Positions 1 to 7,157 of a DNA stretch of 42,089 nucleotides are shown here, one piece after another. The translations under genes and the position numbers were made by a program. A model generated the notes under the pieces. It did no database searches. It was not told where the DNA came from and worked only from the letters and a program-made list of their open reading frames with translations. The stretch lies in contig JAJYVX010000006.1 in assembly GCA_021791795.1 (NCBI GenBank), positions 1 through 42,089 on the forward strand, in the 5' to 3' direction. Each line of letters starts with the position of its first letter. The first letter of the stretch is position 1. This DNA is from Actinomycetes bacterium. GTDB taxonomy: Bacteria; Actinomycetota; Acidimicrobiia; Acidimicrobiales; Bog-793.

Positions 1-383
1 CCGGTGAGTACGGTTGGGTACCCGTCGACCGCCACAGCCTGCGCCACGTCACCTACCCGGAGGTCTTCGCCCTCGGCGACGTGTGCGACGCCCCCACCTC
101 CAAGACCGGCGCGGCCATCCGCCGCCAGGCTCCGGTGGTTTCTCGAAACGTCCTCGCCGTGCTCTCAGGGCGCGAGCCGGTGGCTCGCTACGACGGCTAC
201 GCGGCGTGCCCGTTCACCACCGCTCGAGGCAAGATGGTCCTCGCCGAGTTCGACTACAGCCTCTCTCCGCACCCGACGCTGCCGTTCATCGACACGGAGC
301 GCGAGCGCTACGACATGTGGCTGCTCAAGCGCTTCGGATTGCCGGCGTTCTACTGGAACGTCATGTTGCGCGGTCTCGGTTGA
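1..383 (+). CDS. NAD(P)/FAD-dependent oxidoreductase, sulfide:quinone oxidoreductase-like (3' part only)
   Basis: The gene enters from the left edge; the first complete codon is at base 3, so about 126 C-terminal residues are visible. The motif YPEVFALGDVCDAP is the C-terminal FAD-binding signature of pyridine nucleotide-disulfide oxidoreductases (the GD aspartate contacts the flavin). The following TSKTGAAIRRQAPVV and YDGYAACPFTTARGKMVLAEFDY match the sulfide:quinone oxidoreductase type, where this segment forms the quinone-side C-terminal lobe. Such enzymes are peripheral membrane flavoproteins that oxidise sulfide and reduce quinone. The two catalytic cysteines, which would decide between a true SQR and a related flavoprotein, lie outside the window. 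The protein ends WNVMLRGLG at a TGA. Family assignment is good; substrate is inferred. Confidence 0.75.
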   Translation, partial: GEYGWVPVDRHSLRHVTYPEVFALGDVCDAPTSKTGAAIRRQAPVVSRNVLAVLSGREPVARYDGYAACPFTTARGKMVLAEFDYSLSPHPTLPFIDTERERYDMWLLKRFGLPAFYWNVMLRGLG

Positions 384-416
384 ACCGTTGCCGGTTTGCT
401 CCCCCGATGGACGTGC

Positions 417-437
417 CGGGTGCGATTCCTGCACCCG
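417..437. repeat. Inverted repeat downstream of the SQR-like gene
   Basis: A perfect 7-bp inverted repeat, CGGGTGC and GCACCCG, encloses a 7-base loop 34 bases after the stop codon of the SQR-like gene. It could form an RNA hairpin and help end transcription, but no T-run follows it, so intrinsic terminator function is only a guess. The rest of 384-616 holds no convincing gene. Its other notable site is GGAGCGATCGCTCC near 563-576, a palindrome of unknown role. The left end of the mobile element described next should lie in this interval. Confidence 0.4.
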
Positions 438-616
438 AACCCGCCCTGCTCGCAGGTCACGTCCGTCTCAGGCTGACTCCCGGTCCGCAAAAGACGCGGG
501 GCTTGGTGTTGACGGCCTGAGGCACTCAGCCTCAGACGGCGACGAAGAGGAGCAGATCTACCGGAGCGATCGCTCCAACTCCCTTTCCGTACATCGAGCG
601 AGGGATATCGCGTCGG

Positions 617-2342
617 TCAGGGACGTGTCTGCCCGGTGAGGGTGTAGGCAGCGGCCGGGACCCCCGGCAGGCTGAGGACCTGCAGCTGGAGGCGGTGAGC
701 TGTGGCTCAGACACCTTGAGGGTGCGTCCGGTGCCGTCGTGAAGCGCGTGGCGTGAGACACCGGCGAAGATCTCGAGGACCCGCTCCGCACTCGGCGCCG
801 GGCAGTCGCGTAGCTCCGGGTAGAGCGGTATCGAGGAAGTGTTGGCTGCCTTCATCGCGCAGCGGATCTCCCGCTCGATGAGCGCCTGGACGAGCAGCGC
901 GAAGAACTGGCAGCACAGCAGTCCCTCGATGCGCACAGGGTCCTTCAGGTACACCGGGGCAACTGCCTGGTGGCTCTTCAGCTGTTCGTGGCGGCGTTCG
1001 AGGTTCGGTTGGTACTTGTAGGCGACGAGGACCGCCGCTGGCGTCATCGCCCTGTCGTTGGTGATGAGCAGGAACGTGCCGTCCAAGCGGGCATCGTCGG
1101 CGACGATCTCGGTGCGCACCGCAAAGGACAGTTCGAAGCGGGTGGTCGTGGTCTTGTAGTAGCGGGTGTTGGCTCCGGGCCGTCCCCGGCGCTCCTGGCG
1201 GAAGTCGTCGTCTTTGACCTCGGCGACGTGCACCGCGAAGAACCGGGCGGCGCCGGCCTCGCCCAACGCGTCCGCGGCCGCCTTCTCCACGGCGGGGACG
1301 CTCTTCATCCGGCAACGGGGCCCGGCGAGCTTGGCGGACAGCCTCGAGGGCCGCCTGGCCGGCCTCGATCCGTGACTGGCGACTGGCGGCGTCCCGGCCT
1401 CTTTCGTGCTCGAGTGCGCCCAGATGACGCGAAAGCCGCCTTCTGAAGGAAGCGGCGACTCGAAGGTCTGCCAGATCTCCGCGGGATCCCCGATGCGCCT
1501 GTCGGGGCGGCGCATGGCCTCGGTCCACTGCGGGGCATGGGTCTTCACCCAGTCGGCGAACCAGGTGACCTCCTTGCGCCCCACAGGCAGCACGGTCACG
1601 AAGCGCCCGCCGTTGCGGTCGATGTGGCCCATCGCCCCGGCGGAGGCGAGCTTGCAATCGGCGACGTACAAGAAGTTGGCCCTGCCGACGAGGCGGCGCA
1701 GCTCGTTCCAGGTGGGCACGTGGGTCACGTCGTCTGCGGTGTTGCCCGATGCCACCCGGTAGGCGATCGGCACTGCCCCGTCGGCTGACACGGTCAAGAT
1801 CCACACCAGCTGGCGAAGATCTGGGCGGAAGTCCTTGTTGTGACCGAAGGTCGGCTTCGCGACCGCCTTGCCGGCCCGGGTGCCGCCACCTCCTGGATAG
1901 TCGCTGCCGGTCAAGGTGATCGACGTCGAGTCGTTGTGCAGCTGGGTGAGCTCGACATCGAAGGCCCGCAGTGCACTACGACGCCGGTGAGCAGGCTCGC
2001 CCGATCGGCGTCGAAGAGACGGGCGAGCATCCGGCCGACCCGGTCGTCGTTCAGCGCAGAGACATCCTCGGGCTCGAGCCCGAGCAGTTCCGGCTCGTAG
2101 GTGGCGGCCCACTCGCCCATCGCGTAGACCGGGCCGTGGCGCACGCAGAGGTTGCGCACCACGACACCGAGCACCTTGGCTGGAGCGAGGCGCAGCCTCG
2201 CGTCGTCGTGGGGCACGGCCTCTTCGAGGGCGGCGTCGAGCTCCAAGCGAGCGATGAGGTGGTTCACGATCGGCATGGCGCCGACGAGGCGGCTTTGGAG
2301 CCGGAGGTCCGCCAGGTCGGGCGGAGGGCTTGACTCGGCCAT
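617..2342 (-). pseudogene. IS1634-family transposase, broken by multiple frameshifts
   Basis: The reconstructed reading starts at the ATG at 2342 (MAESSPPPDLADLRLQSRLVGAMPIVNHL). It switches frame near 1970 into the ORF carrying ELTQLHNDSTSITLTG and HNKDFRPDLRQLVWILTV, which contains the DDE-fold core of IS1634 transposases. It switches near 1395 into GRDAASRQSRIEAGQAALEAV and back near 1340 into KLAGPRCRMKS. It switches a fourth time near 690-705 so that the C-terminus reads LQLQVLSLPGVPAAAYTLTG and stops at 617-619. Each switch restores the order expected for the family, so the gene was once intact, about 570 codons. Four separate shifts argue against a programmed frameshift and for decay, or for indel errors in the assembly. 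The 632-residue ORF in the track is a composite of real and out-of-frame stretches. Confidence 0.8.
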
Positions 2343-2343
2343 G

Positions 2344-2365
2344 CCGGACGCCTATATACGTCCGG
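2344..2365. repeat. Palindrome between divergent transposase and DUF6788 genes
   Basis: CCGGACG, an AT-rich 8-base centre (CCTATATA) and CGTCCGG form a perfect 7-bp inverted repeat. It starts directly upstream of the transposase ATG (2342, minus) and ends 14 bases before the DUF6788 start (2380, plus). The position suits an operator or a shared promoter core for both genes; the TATATA centre is the only AT-rich stretch nearby. Function is inferred from position only. Confidence 0.45.
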
Positions 2366-2379
2366 TTCATGGAGGGTGG

Positions 2380-2715
2380 ATGGTGACCCGCGGGCAACTC
2401 GAACCGAGCCCGGCCGAGCGCCGTGCTCAAGAGCAGATCGCGCGTCGCCTCGCTGAGATCGGGTTAGTCCTGCCTGGCAGCGTCAGCTCACGCAGGAGCC
2501 GCTGTGGCAACCCCGGCTGCATCTGCCACGTCGACGAGACACGCCAGCACGGGCCTTATCTCACCTGGACCCGCAAGTTCGAGAACAAGACCCTGACCCG
2601 GGCGCTGAGTGCCGAACAGATCGAGCGCTACCAACCCTGGTTCGACGAGCACCGACGCCTACGGCAGCTCACGAAGGACCTCGAGGTCACCCCAGAGAGC
2701 GCTCAAGCAGGCTGA
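2380..2715 (+). CDS. DUF6788-type small protein associated with transposase
   Basis: This is a predicted 111-residue protein. I chose the ATG at 2380 because GGAGGG lies just upstream at 2371-2376; an in-frame ATG at 2341 would add 13 residues but sits in the palindrome. The core LPGSVSSRRSRCGNPGCICHVDETRQHGPYLTWTRKFENKT holds three cysteines in C-x4-C-x-C spacing plus HGPY, and is followed by LSAEQIERYQPWFDEHRRLRQL. This pattern matches what I recall of the DUF6788 family, basic proteins of unknown function found beside transposases. The cysteines and histidines could bind a metal, but this is not shown. The frame is intact while its transposase partner is broken. Confidence 0.65.
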   Translation: MVTRGQLEPSPAERRAQEQIARRLAEIGLVLPGSVSSRRSRCGNPGCICHVDETRQHGPYLTWTRKFENKTLTRALSAEQIERYQPWFDEHRRLRQLTKDLEVTPESAQAG

Positions 2716-3204
2716 GGCGCCGTGGAAGTGACCGTGCAGCTGGGGGTCCGGGCTGAGTGCCGACCGCGTGACGCCCACCAACTCGTCGGCCCAAGCCGAC
2801 GCGAGGTCCTTCGATCCGCAAAGCTCGCCCCAGTAATCCGCCAACACCTCGATGTAGGGCATCTCGTCAGCTTCGTGCGCTGCCCAGAGTCGGTCGAGCC
2901 ATTTCCTGCGCGTGCTCGGGTCGGCTGGAGCTCTCGCGATGATCGGCACGAGCTCCTCGACGGCGTGGCTGACGGCCGTCCCGATGGCTCCGGAGGAACT
3001 GTCGACGTGCTCGAGCGCCGGCGACACACGCTCGAGGAACAGCACGGCACCCTCGGCACCGAGCACCGGGTCGCGCCGGGTGATGCTCTTGATCTCCGTC
3101 ACCGCCTGGCGCACCCGCTGGACAGCGGGCTGCGACCGCCAGCCGAAAGCATGGCGACGAAAGCGGGCCCGGAACTCGAAGCGGTGGGTGTCTGCTGCGC
3201 TCAT
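2659..3204 (-). CDS. Conserved hypothetical protein, C-terminus truncated by the mobile element
   Basis: The frame starts at an ATG at 3204 and encodes 181 residues, beginning MSAADTHRFEFRARFRRHAFGWRSQPAVQRV. It continues with ARRDPVLGAEGAVLFLERVSPALEHVDSSSGAIGTAV-like sequence, which I recognise as a conserved actinobacterial protein of unknown function and normally longer. The natural sequence appears to run to HFHGASACLSAL (about base 2700). The last 11 or so residues, WGDLEVLRELP, are simply the reverse of the DUF6788 coding region, so the original C-terminal part was lost when the element inserted. The ORF has no transmembrane segment or signal peptide. The remaining product may be non-functional. 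Family memory is moderate; the truncation rests on the abrupt overlap of two otherwise good frames. Confidence 0.6.
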   Translation of the reverse strand: MSAADTHRFEFRARFRRHAFGWRSQPAVQRVRQAVTEIKSITRRDPVLGAEGAVLFLERVSPALEHVDSSSGAIGTAVSHAVEELVPIIARAPADPSTRRKWLDRLWAAHEADEMPYIEVLADYWGELCGSKDLASAWADELVGVTRSALSPDPQLHGHFHGASACLSALWGDLEVLRELP

Positions 3205-3626
3205 GCGTGCGAACCGGAGAGAGCCTCAGCATTTGCAGCAGAGTGTGATCCGATGGCATCAAGAGAGCCCGTCGGTGAACAAGGCTCCGCCCCGACCAAG
3301 GGCAACCGCGCGACCTGGCATCGGGGCGCACGCGAAGGACAGACTGGTGGCGTGAACGACGTTCTTCTCGAATTGCTCCGACACAAGACGTGGGCCAGGC
3401 GGATCGAGGGAGACGGCGCCGGCGGCGAGCAACCCGCCTGAGGGACCGCGCCGCGGCCGACACCGTGAGCCGGTGGGACAGTTCCGCTGCGGGTCCGAGT
3501 GCGCCGAATGGCGATTAGTCTGGGACACGACGTCGCTCCGACGCCACCGCTTTCGCGGCGACCGATGAGTTCCGCTCGCGCAGGCCGTCTCCACCATGAG
3601 GAGCTTCCGACTGACAAGGACGAGCG
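3205..3626. other. Non-coding interval upstream of the VOC gene
   Basis: About 420 bases separate the truncated hypothetical gene (minus) from the VOC gene (plus), so both promoters should lie here. ORFs in the track that cross it lack family-like sequence and appear to be shadows. I could not identify a convincing -35/-10 pair, operator or RNA structure. Confidence 0.4.
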
Positions 3627-4406
3627 ATGACGAAACGAGAGTCCGCCCCGATCGGGGCACCGTGTTGGGTCGACTTGTGGACGTCCGACGTCGAGGGCAG
3701 CCGCCGGTTCTACGCCGAATTGTTCGGCTGGGAAGCAGAGCCGCCGAGCCCAGGGCACGGCAACTACTTCATGTTCACCAGGGAAGGCGTACCGATCGCC
3801 GGTGGGATGGGCGACATGGGCGAGATGCGCGCAGACGACACCTGGAAGCCGTACCTCGCCACGGACGACGTCGAGGCGACGCTGAAGGTCGCAACCGAAG
3901 AGGGCGCAACGGTGATGGCGCCAGCAATGGTGGTCGACGACCTTGGTGTCCAGGCGGTGATCACCGACCCGCAGGGGCTCGTCGTCGGTGTCTGGCAACC
4001 CGGCGGCTTCCCCGGTTTCACCGTGATCAACGAGCACGGCGCGCCGCTCTTCTTCGCCTTTGACACCGACGACTACCGCGGCGCGGTCGACTTCTACCGG
4101 CAGGCGTTCGGCTGGGACCCGCTCGAGGAGGCGACGGAGGACGGCCACCACTACGCCGGATACATGGACCCCGAGACTGACCGACCCCTCGCCGGCATCG
4201 GCGACGAGGTCGAGAACCTGGAGCAAGGCGAGAGGCCGGCCTGGTGGGTCTTCTGGCAGAGCGACGACGTCGACGCTTCCATCGAAACGGTGCTCGCCCT
4301 CGGCGGGACGGTGCTCGCAGCCGTGAGGGACGGTGGGCTCGGCCGGGCCGCTCGCGTGGCCGACCCCGCCGGCGCGCGCTTCTGGTTGTGCCAGCCGAAG
4401 CGCTAG
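3627..4406 (+). CDS. VOC family protein, two glyoxalase-like domains (CFP32/Rv0577-like)
   Basis: The product has 259 residues. An AAGGA-type ribosome site lies 7 bases before the ATG. It holds two tandem VOC modules. The first starts at APCWVDLWTSDVEGSRRFYAELFGWEAE and ends near TDPQGLVVGVWQP; the second starts at GAPLFFAFDTDDYRGAVDFYRQAFGWD and ends at VADPAGARFWLCQPKR. This layout and length match the mycobacterial CFP32 (Rv0577) group of glyoxalase/bleomycin-resistance superfamily proteins. Several expected metal-ligand positions are not histidine or glutamate, as is common in this group, so a true glyoxalase I reaction should not be assumed. It is probably cytoplasmic, with no signal sequence. 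It stands alone, with no operon partner. Confidence 0.85.
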   Translation: MTKRESAPIGAPCWVDLWTSDVEGSRRFYAELFGWEAEPPSPGHGNYFMFTREGVPIAGGMGDMGEMRADDTWKPYLATDDVEATLKVATEEGATVMAPAMVVDDLGVQAVITDPQGLVVGVWQPGGFPGFTVINEHGAPLFFAFDTDDYRGAVDFYRQAFGWDPLEEATEDGHHYAGYMDPETDRPLAGIGDEVENLEQGERPAWWVFWQSDDVDASIETVLALGGTVLAAVRDGGLGRAARVADPAGARFWLCQPKR

Positions 4407-4841
4407 CGGGATGGGGCTCATCGCGATCGGAGCTTGGCAGCGCGCCCTTTCCGCCGACCCGTGGACTGGCTCGCCCATCCTGTTGCCTCACGTCAAGACC
4501 TCCGGGAAGGCTGAGTCGTTGCCTCACCGAAGATCTCCGGATGGTTCGAGGAGTTGAACCCTCGGTTTACCCGTGGCTTGACCGGCGCTGGCGCCTTGGA
4601 GAGGCGATCCGCTCGAGGTGAGTGGCGAGCTCGGCAATGGCTCGGGACAGCTCGCCTGGGCGGACGGCGTCCATGTCTTGGTGAGTGCCCACCGCTCCTC
4701 GGCGTCGAGGAGATCTGAACCAGAGCAAGGGATCGACGACGACATCAGCGAGCATCCCCCACTCGCGACGACCACCGCACCAACCTTCGGAGAACCGACG
4801 AAACCGAGGGCAGTCGCCACTGCCGGGAGCGCCGATCCTGG
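4407..4841. other. Gene-poor belt of unrecognised remnants
   Basis: No intact gene is convincing here. On the minus strand the short frame 4567-4755 (62 codons) reads MLADVVVDPLLWFRSPRRRGAVGTHQDMDAVRPGELSRAIAELATHLERIA, which has a natural amino-acid mix and could be the tail of a degraded protein. I do not recognise its family. The overlapping 98-residue frame looks less natural. The belt continues into the DedA-like remnant and looks like DNA decaying after the insertion and deletion events to its left. Confidence 0.35.
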
Positions 4842-5060
4842 ATGGCAGTCCTGGTCGGACCGGCAGCTCTCGGTGCGTTCCCCGGCGACAACCTCTCCTA
4901 CCTGGTCGGTCGCCGCCTCGGTCCGCTGACCACGCGCCGCTTCTTCTCCACCGAGAAGGGTGTGAACCGGCGGCGCCTGGACAGAACGTGCCCTCCGGGT
5001 CTACGGGCTCGTCTCATCCTCGCGTGTCGGGTCATCCTCGGCGAGCGGTGGAGGGCCGAC
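4842..5060 (+). pseudogene. DedA-family membrane protein remnant
   Basis: The translated stretch LVGPAALGAFPGDNLSYLVGRRLGPLTTRRFFSTEKGV followed by RARLILACRVILGER matches the conserved centre of DedA proteins, where the family has GAFLGDNxxYxIGRRxG and later RFIPGGR. The FIPGGR motif, essential in DedA transporters, is altered (VILGER). The N-terminal membrane helices before it and the C-terminal helices after it are absent, and the frame then runs into unrelated arginine-rich sequence. DedA proteins are inner-membrane lipid or ion transporters; this copy cannot be one. The coordinates mark only the recognisable part. Confidence 0.55.
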
Positions 5061-5157
5061 GAAGATGAAAGGCGGCGTGACAGCGTCCGTGTTCCACCTA
5101 CCCGCCACGACGTGCAATCGTGTCCCGATATGGCAACGGAACCCGACCACCGAGACC

Positions 5158-5221
5158 GGAAGCCGGCCGGGCGGGCCGTGCTGACGCTGACCGAGCCGGG
5201 CGTGCGGAAGCCGGCCGGGCG
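5158..5221. repeat. 16-bp direct repeat spaced 48 bp upstream of the PTE-like gene
   Basis: GGAAGCCGGCCGGGCG occurs at 5158-5173 and again at 5206-5221, a 48-base period. A related GAGCCGGGCGTGC lies between them. The repeats sit just before the chosen start of the phosphotriesterase-like gene, inside the N-terminal extension of the longer ORF (PRPEAGRAGRADADRAGRAEAGRAP). Their sequence is biased towards Arg, Ala and Gly in every frame and does not look like protein-coding sequence under selection. Confidence 0.6.
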
Positions 5222-5233
5222 CCGGCGCGGCCG

Positions 5234-6283
5234 ATGACCGCCGGATCGGTCGACTCCGTGCTCGGACCGGTTCCGGGCGAAGAGCTCGGACCGACCCTCG
5301 TGCACGAGCACCTGCTCGTCGACACGCGGACCACCGAGCACAAGGAGGCCAGTCATCGCGCGACGCCGCTCGGTCCGCACAACTACTACCTCTCGCGACG
5401 CCGCGACGACCATCCCCACGCCCTCGTCCTCGACTCGGTGAGCGAAGCCGTGGACGAGCTGCGGCACTTCCGCGATCTCGGTGGCCGCACTCTCGTCGAG
5501 GTCACCCCCCGCTGCCTCGCACGCAACCCGGCCGGGCTCGTCGCCATCGCGCGGGAGAGTGGTGTGAACGTCGTCATGGGCGGGGGCTTCTACGACCACC
5601 ACTACCACCAAGACGTCGTCCACCGCGCGTCCGTCGACGCGCTGGCCGAGCTCCTGGTGCACGACTGCACCGAGGGCGTCGACATCGGTGAGAGAAAGAC
5701 CGTCCGCTCGGGCGTGATCGGGGAGATCGGCCTCAGCTGGCCGGTGCTCGACTGCGAACGCAAGGCCCTCGTGGCTGCCTCCATGGCACAGGCGGCAACA
5801 GGCAAGGCGCTCGTGATCCATCCCGGACGGAACCCTGAGGGGCCTCGCTTCGCCCTCGACGAGGCAGAGCGCGCCGGTGCCGATCCCTCGCGGGTGGTCC
5901 TTTCTCACATCGACCGCACACTGGACGAGGCGGCGCCGATCGTGGAGCTGGCGCGGCGCGGCGCCTTCGTCTCGTTCGACCTGTTCGGAAACGAGTCGAG
6001 CTTCTACCCGTACTCGGACTTCCACATGCCGAACGACGGGGCACGCCTTCTTTTGATCCGGTCCGTGGCCGACCTGGGGGAGCTCGACCAGGTGGTCGTA
6101 TCTCAGGACATCTACCGCAAGACACATCTCCTCCGCTATGGCGGCGAGGGTTACGGTCACATACTCCGCGACGTAGTGCCGGTGATGGACAGGTTCGGGC
6201 TGGACGCCGGGATGCAACGGAGTCTGCTGACGGACAACCCCGCTCGTGCCCTCACAGGTCAGCCGGCGGCCACGCCGAAGTAG
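5234..6283 (+). CDS. Phosphotriesterase-family metal-dependent hydrolase (PHP-like)
   Basis: The product has 349 residues from the ATG at 5234; the ORF extends to 5120, but that part is repeat-derived. The TIM-barrel amidohydrolase pattern is complete: VHEHLL (HxH metal pair, residues ~17-22), GVIGEIG (bridging position), ALVIHPG, VVLSHIDRTLDE and VVSQDI (final Asp). The bridging residue is Glu, as in E. coli PHP, not the carboxylated Lys of true phosphotriesterases and many lactonases. A lactone, amide or ester substrate is therefore more likely than a phosphotriester. It is cytoplasmic, without a signal peptide. The 3' end overlaps the convergent kce gene by about 25 bases. It lies next to kce/kdd, so a role in opening a lactam or lactone feeding that pathway is possible but unproven. 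Confidence 0.85.
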   Translation: MTAGSVDSVLGPVPGEELGPTLVHEHLLVDTRTTEHKEASHRATPLGPHNYYLSRRRDDHPHALVLDSVSEAVDELRHFRDLGGRTLVEVTPRCLARNPAGLVAIARESGVNVVMGGGFYDHHYHQDVVHRASVDALAELLVHDCTEGVDIGERKTVRSGVIGEIGLSWPVLDCERKALVAASMAQAATGKALVIHPGRNPEGPRFALDEAERAGADPSRVVLSHIDRTLDEAAPIVELARRGAFVSFDLFGNESSFYPYSDFHMPNDGARLLLIRSVADLGELDQVVVSQDIYRKTHLLRYGGEGYGHILRDVVPVMDRFGLDAGMQRSLLTDNPARALTGQPAATPK

Positions 6284-7095
6284 GCGCGGCACTCCTGCGG
6301 TCCGGCCGGCCGCCGTCCTACCAGCTCGCACAGAACGACTGCCTGCTCGACGCGCTCGGCGTTCGAACCGGCGAGCACGCCGCGGCGCAGGTCGACGTCG
6401 TCCTCGAAGCCCACTCGGATCCCCGGCGCTCCGAGTGAGAGGGCGGCCATAAGCATCCGGGTCTGGTGGCGGCCCACCGCCGTGACGGTGAAGGGCGATC
6501 CTGCCGGTACGTGAGCCGCCATCGCGCTGAGCGCCGCCGTGGTCGGAGGCGCTCCGCCCACCACCCCGAAGACGAGGTTGAAGGGGGTGCTTGTGGGCAG
6601 CTCACCACGGGCGATCAGCTCGGCTGCGGCCACGACATGGCCGAGCTCGAACGCCTCGACCTCGAGCGGCTTGCCGAAGCCCCGCGCCACCTCGATCACC
6701 CTTGCGGTCTCGGCGCCGCTCGTGACGAAGGGGACGGCGCCGAAGTTCAAGGAGCCGGTCTCGACGCCGACGGCGTCCGGATCGGCATAGGCCCCCGCCA
6801 GGCGTTCCTCGAAGGTCATGCCGCTGCCTCCGCCCGTCGACACGCAGCAGAGCATCTCGGAGGCTCCGTGGACGCCCGCGATGACACCCTCGAACAGCCC
6901 TCGTTCCGCGCTCGGGCGACCGTCGACGTCGCGCACGTGCACGTGCACGACGCCCGCCCCGGCCGATCCCGCCCGCACCGCCTCGGCGACGATCTCCTCG
7001 ACCGTGTAGGGCACGTTCGGGTTGTCCTTCTTCGTCGGCTCGCTCCCCGTCGGCGCGACGGTGACCACCACCGCATCTCCTGTGACACTTCCCAT
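6259..7095 (-). CDS. kce: 3-keto-5-aminohexanoate cleavage enzyme (BKACE family, DUF849)
   Basis: The product has 278 residues from the ATG at 7095 (MGSVTGDAVVVTVAPTG). Family marks are APTGSEPTKKDNPNVPYTVEEI near the N-terminus, VVHVHVRDVDGRPS (the two zinc-binding histidines), CVSTGGGSGMTFEER, GRHQTRML and IRVGFEDDV near the C-terminus. BKACE enzymes condense a beta-keto acid with acetyl-CoA to give acetoacetate and a new acyl-CoA. Kce itself converts 3-keto-5-aminohexanoate to 3-aminobutyryl-CoA in lysine fermentation. BKACE members vary in substrate, but the divergent neighbour 62 bases away is Kdd, the enzyme that makes exactly this keto acid. That makes Kce the best specific call. The track ORF reaches 7281, but that part overlaps kdd and its promoter. 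Confidence 0.88.
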   Translation of the reverse strand: MGSVTGDAVVVTVAPTGSEPTKKDNPNVPYTVEEIVAEAVRAGSAGAGVVHVHVRDVDGRPSAERGLFEGVIAGVHGASEMLCCVSTGGGSGMTFEERLAGAYADPDAVGVETGSLNFGAVPFVTSGAETARVIEVARGFGKPLEVEAFELGHVVAAAELIARGELPTSTPFNLVFGVVGGAPPTTAALSAMAAHVPAGSPFTVTAVGRHQTRMLMAALSLGAPGIRVGFEDDVDLRRGVLAGSNAERVEQAVVLCELVGRRPAGPQECRAYFGVAAG

Positions 7096-7157
7096 GCCCA
7101 CAGCCTGCTTGCTCCCCGCCGGCGGCGCCACTACCGTGCGGCGGACCCGGAGGACCT

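Larger units (their letters stand above)
617..2715. mobile_element. Degraded IS1634-type element with DUF6788-type passenger gene
   Basis: The element consists of a broken IS1634-family transposase on the minus strand and a small DUF6788-like gene on the plus strand, facing apart from a short palindromic spacer. The right end is placed near 2695-2715. There the minus-strand hypothetical protein loses its own sequence and runs into DNA that encodes the DUF6788 C-terminus. The left end is not resolved and should lie between the SQR stop (383) and the transposase stop (617). I searched both flanks by eye for terminal inverted repeats and a target duplication and found none I would trust. DUF6788-type genes are, as I recall, often found next to transposases, which supports treating the two genes as one unit. 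Confidence 0.55.

Noticed and set aside
417-437. tRNA 3' end or attachment site
   Set aside because: The CGGGTGC-GCACCCG hairpin superficially recalls a T-arm, but the loop does not fit TTCRANY and no acceptor, anticodon or D-arm can be folded upstream.
1330-1975. Programmed ribosomal frameshift in the transposase
   Set aside because: Four shifts at unrelated sites, without an A-rich slippery sequence at any of them, fit decay or assembly indels better.
532-2430. 632-residue minus-strand ORF as a single transposase gene
   Set aside because: Only parts of this frame match IS1634 transposases; the N-terminus, a central patch and the C-terminus lie in other frames, so the ORF is a composite.
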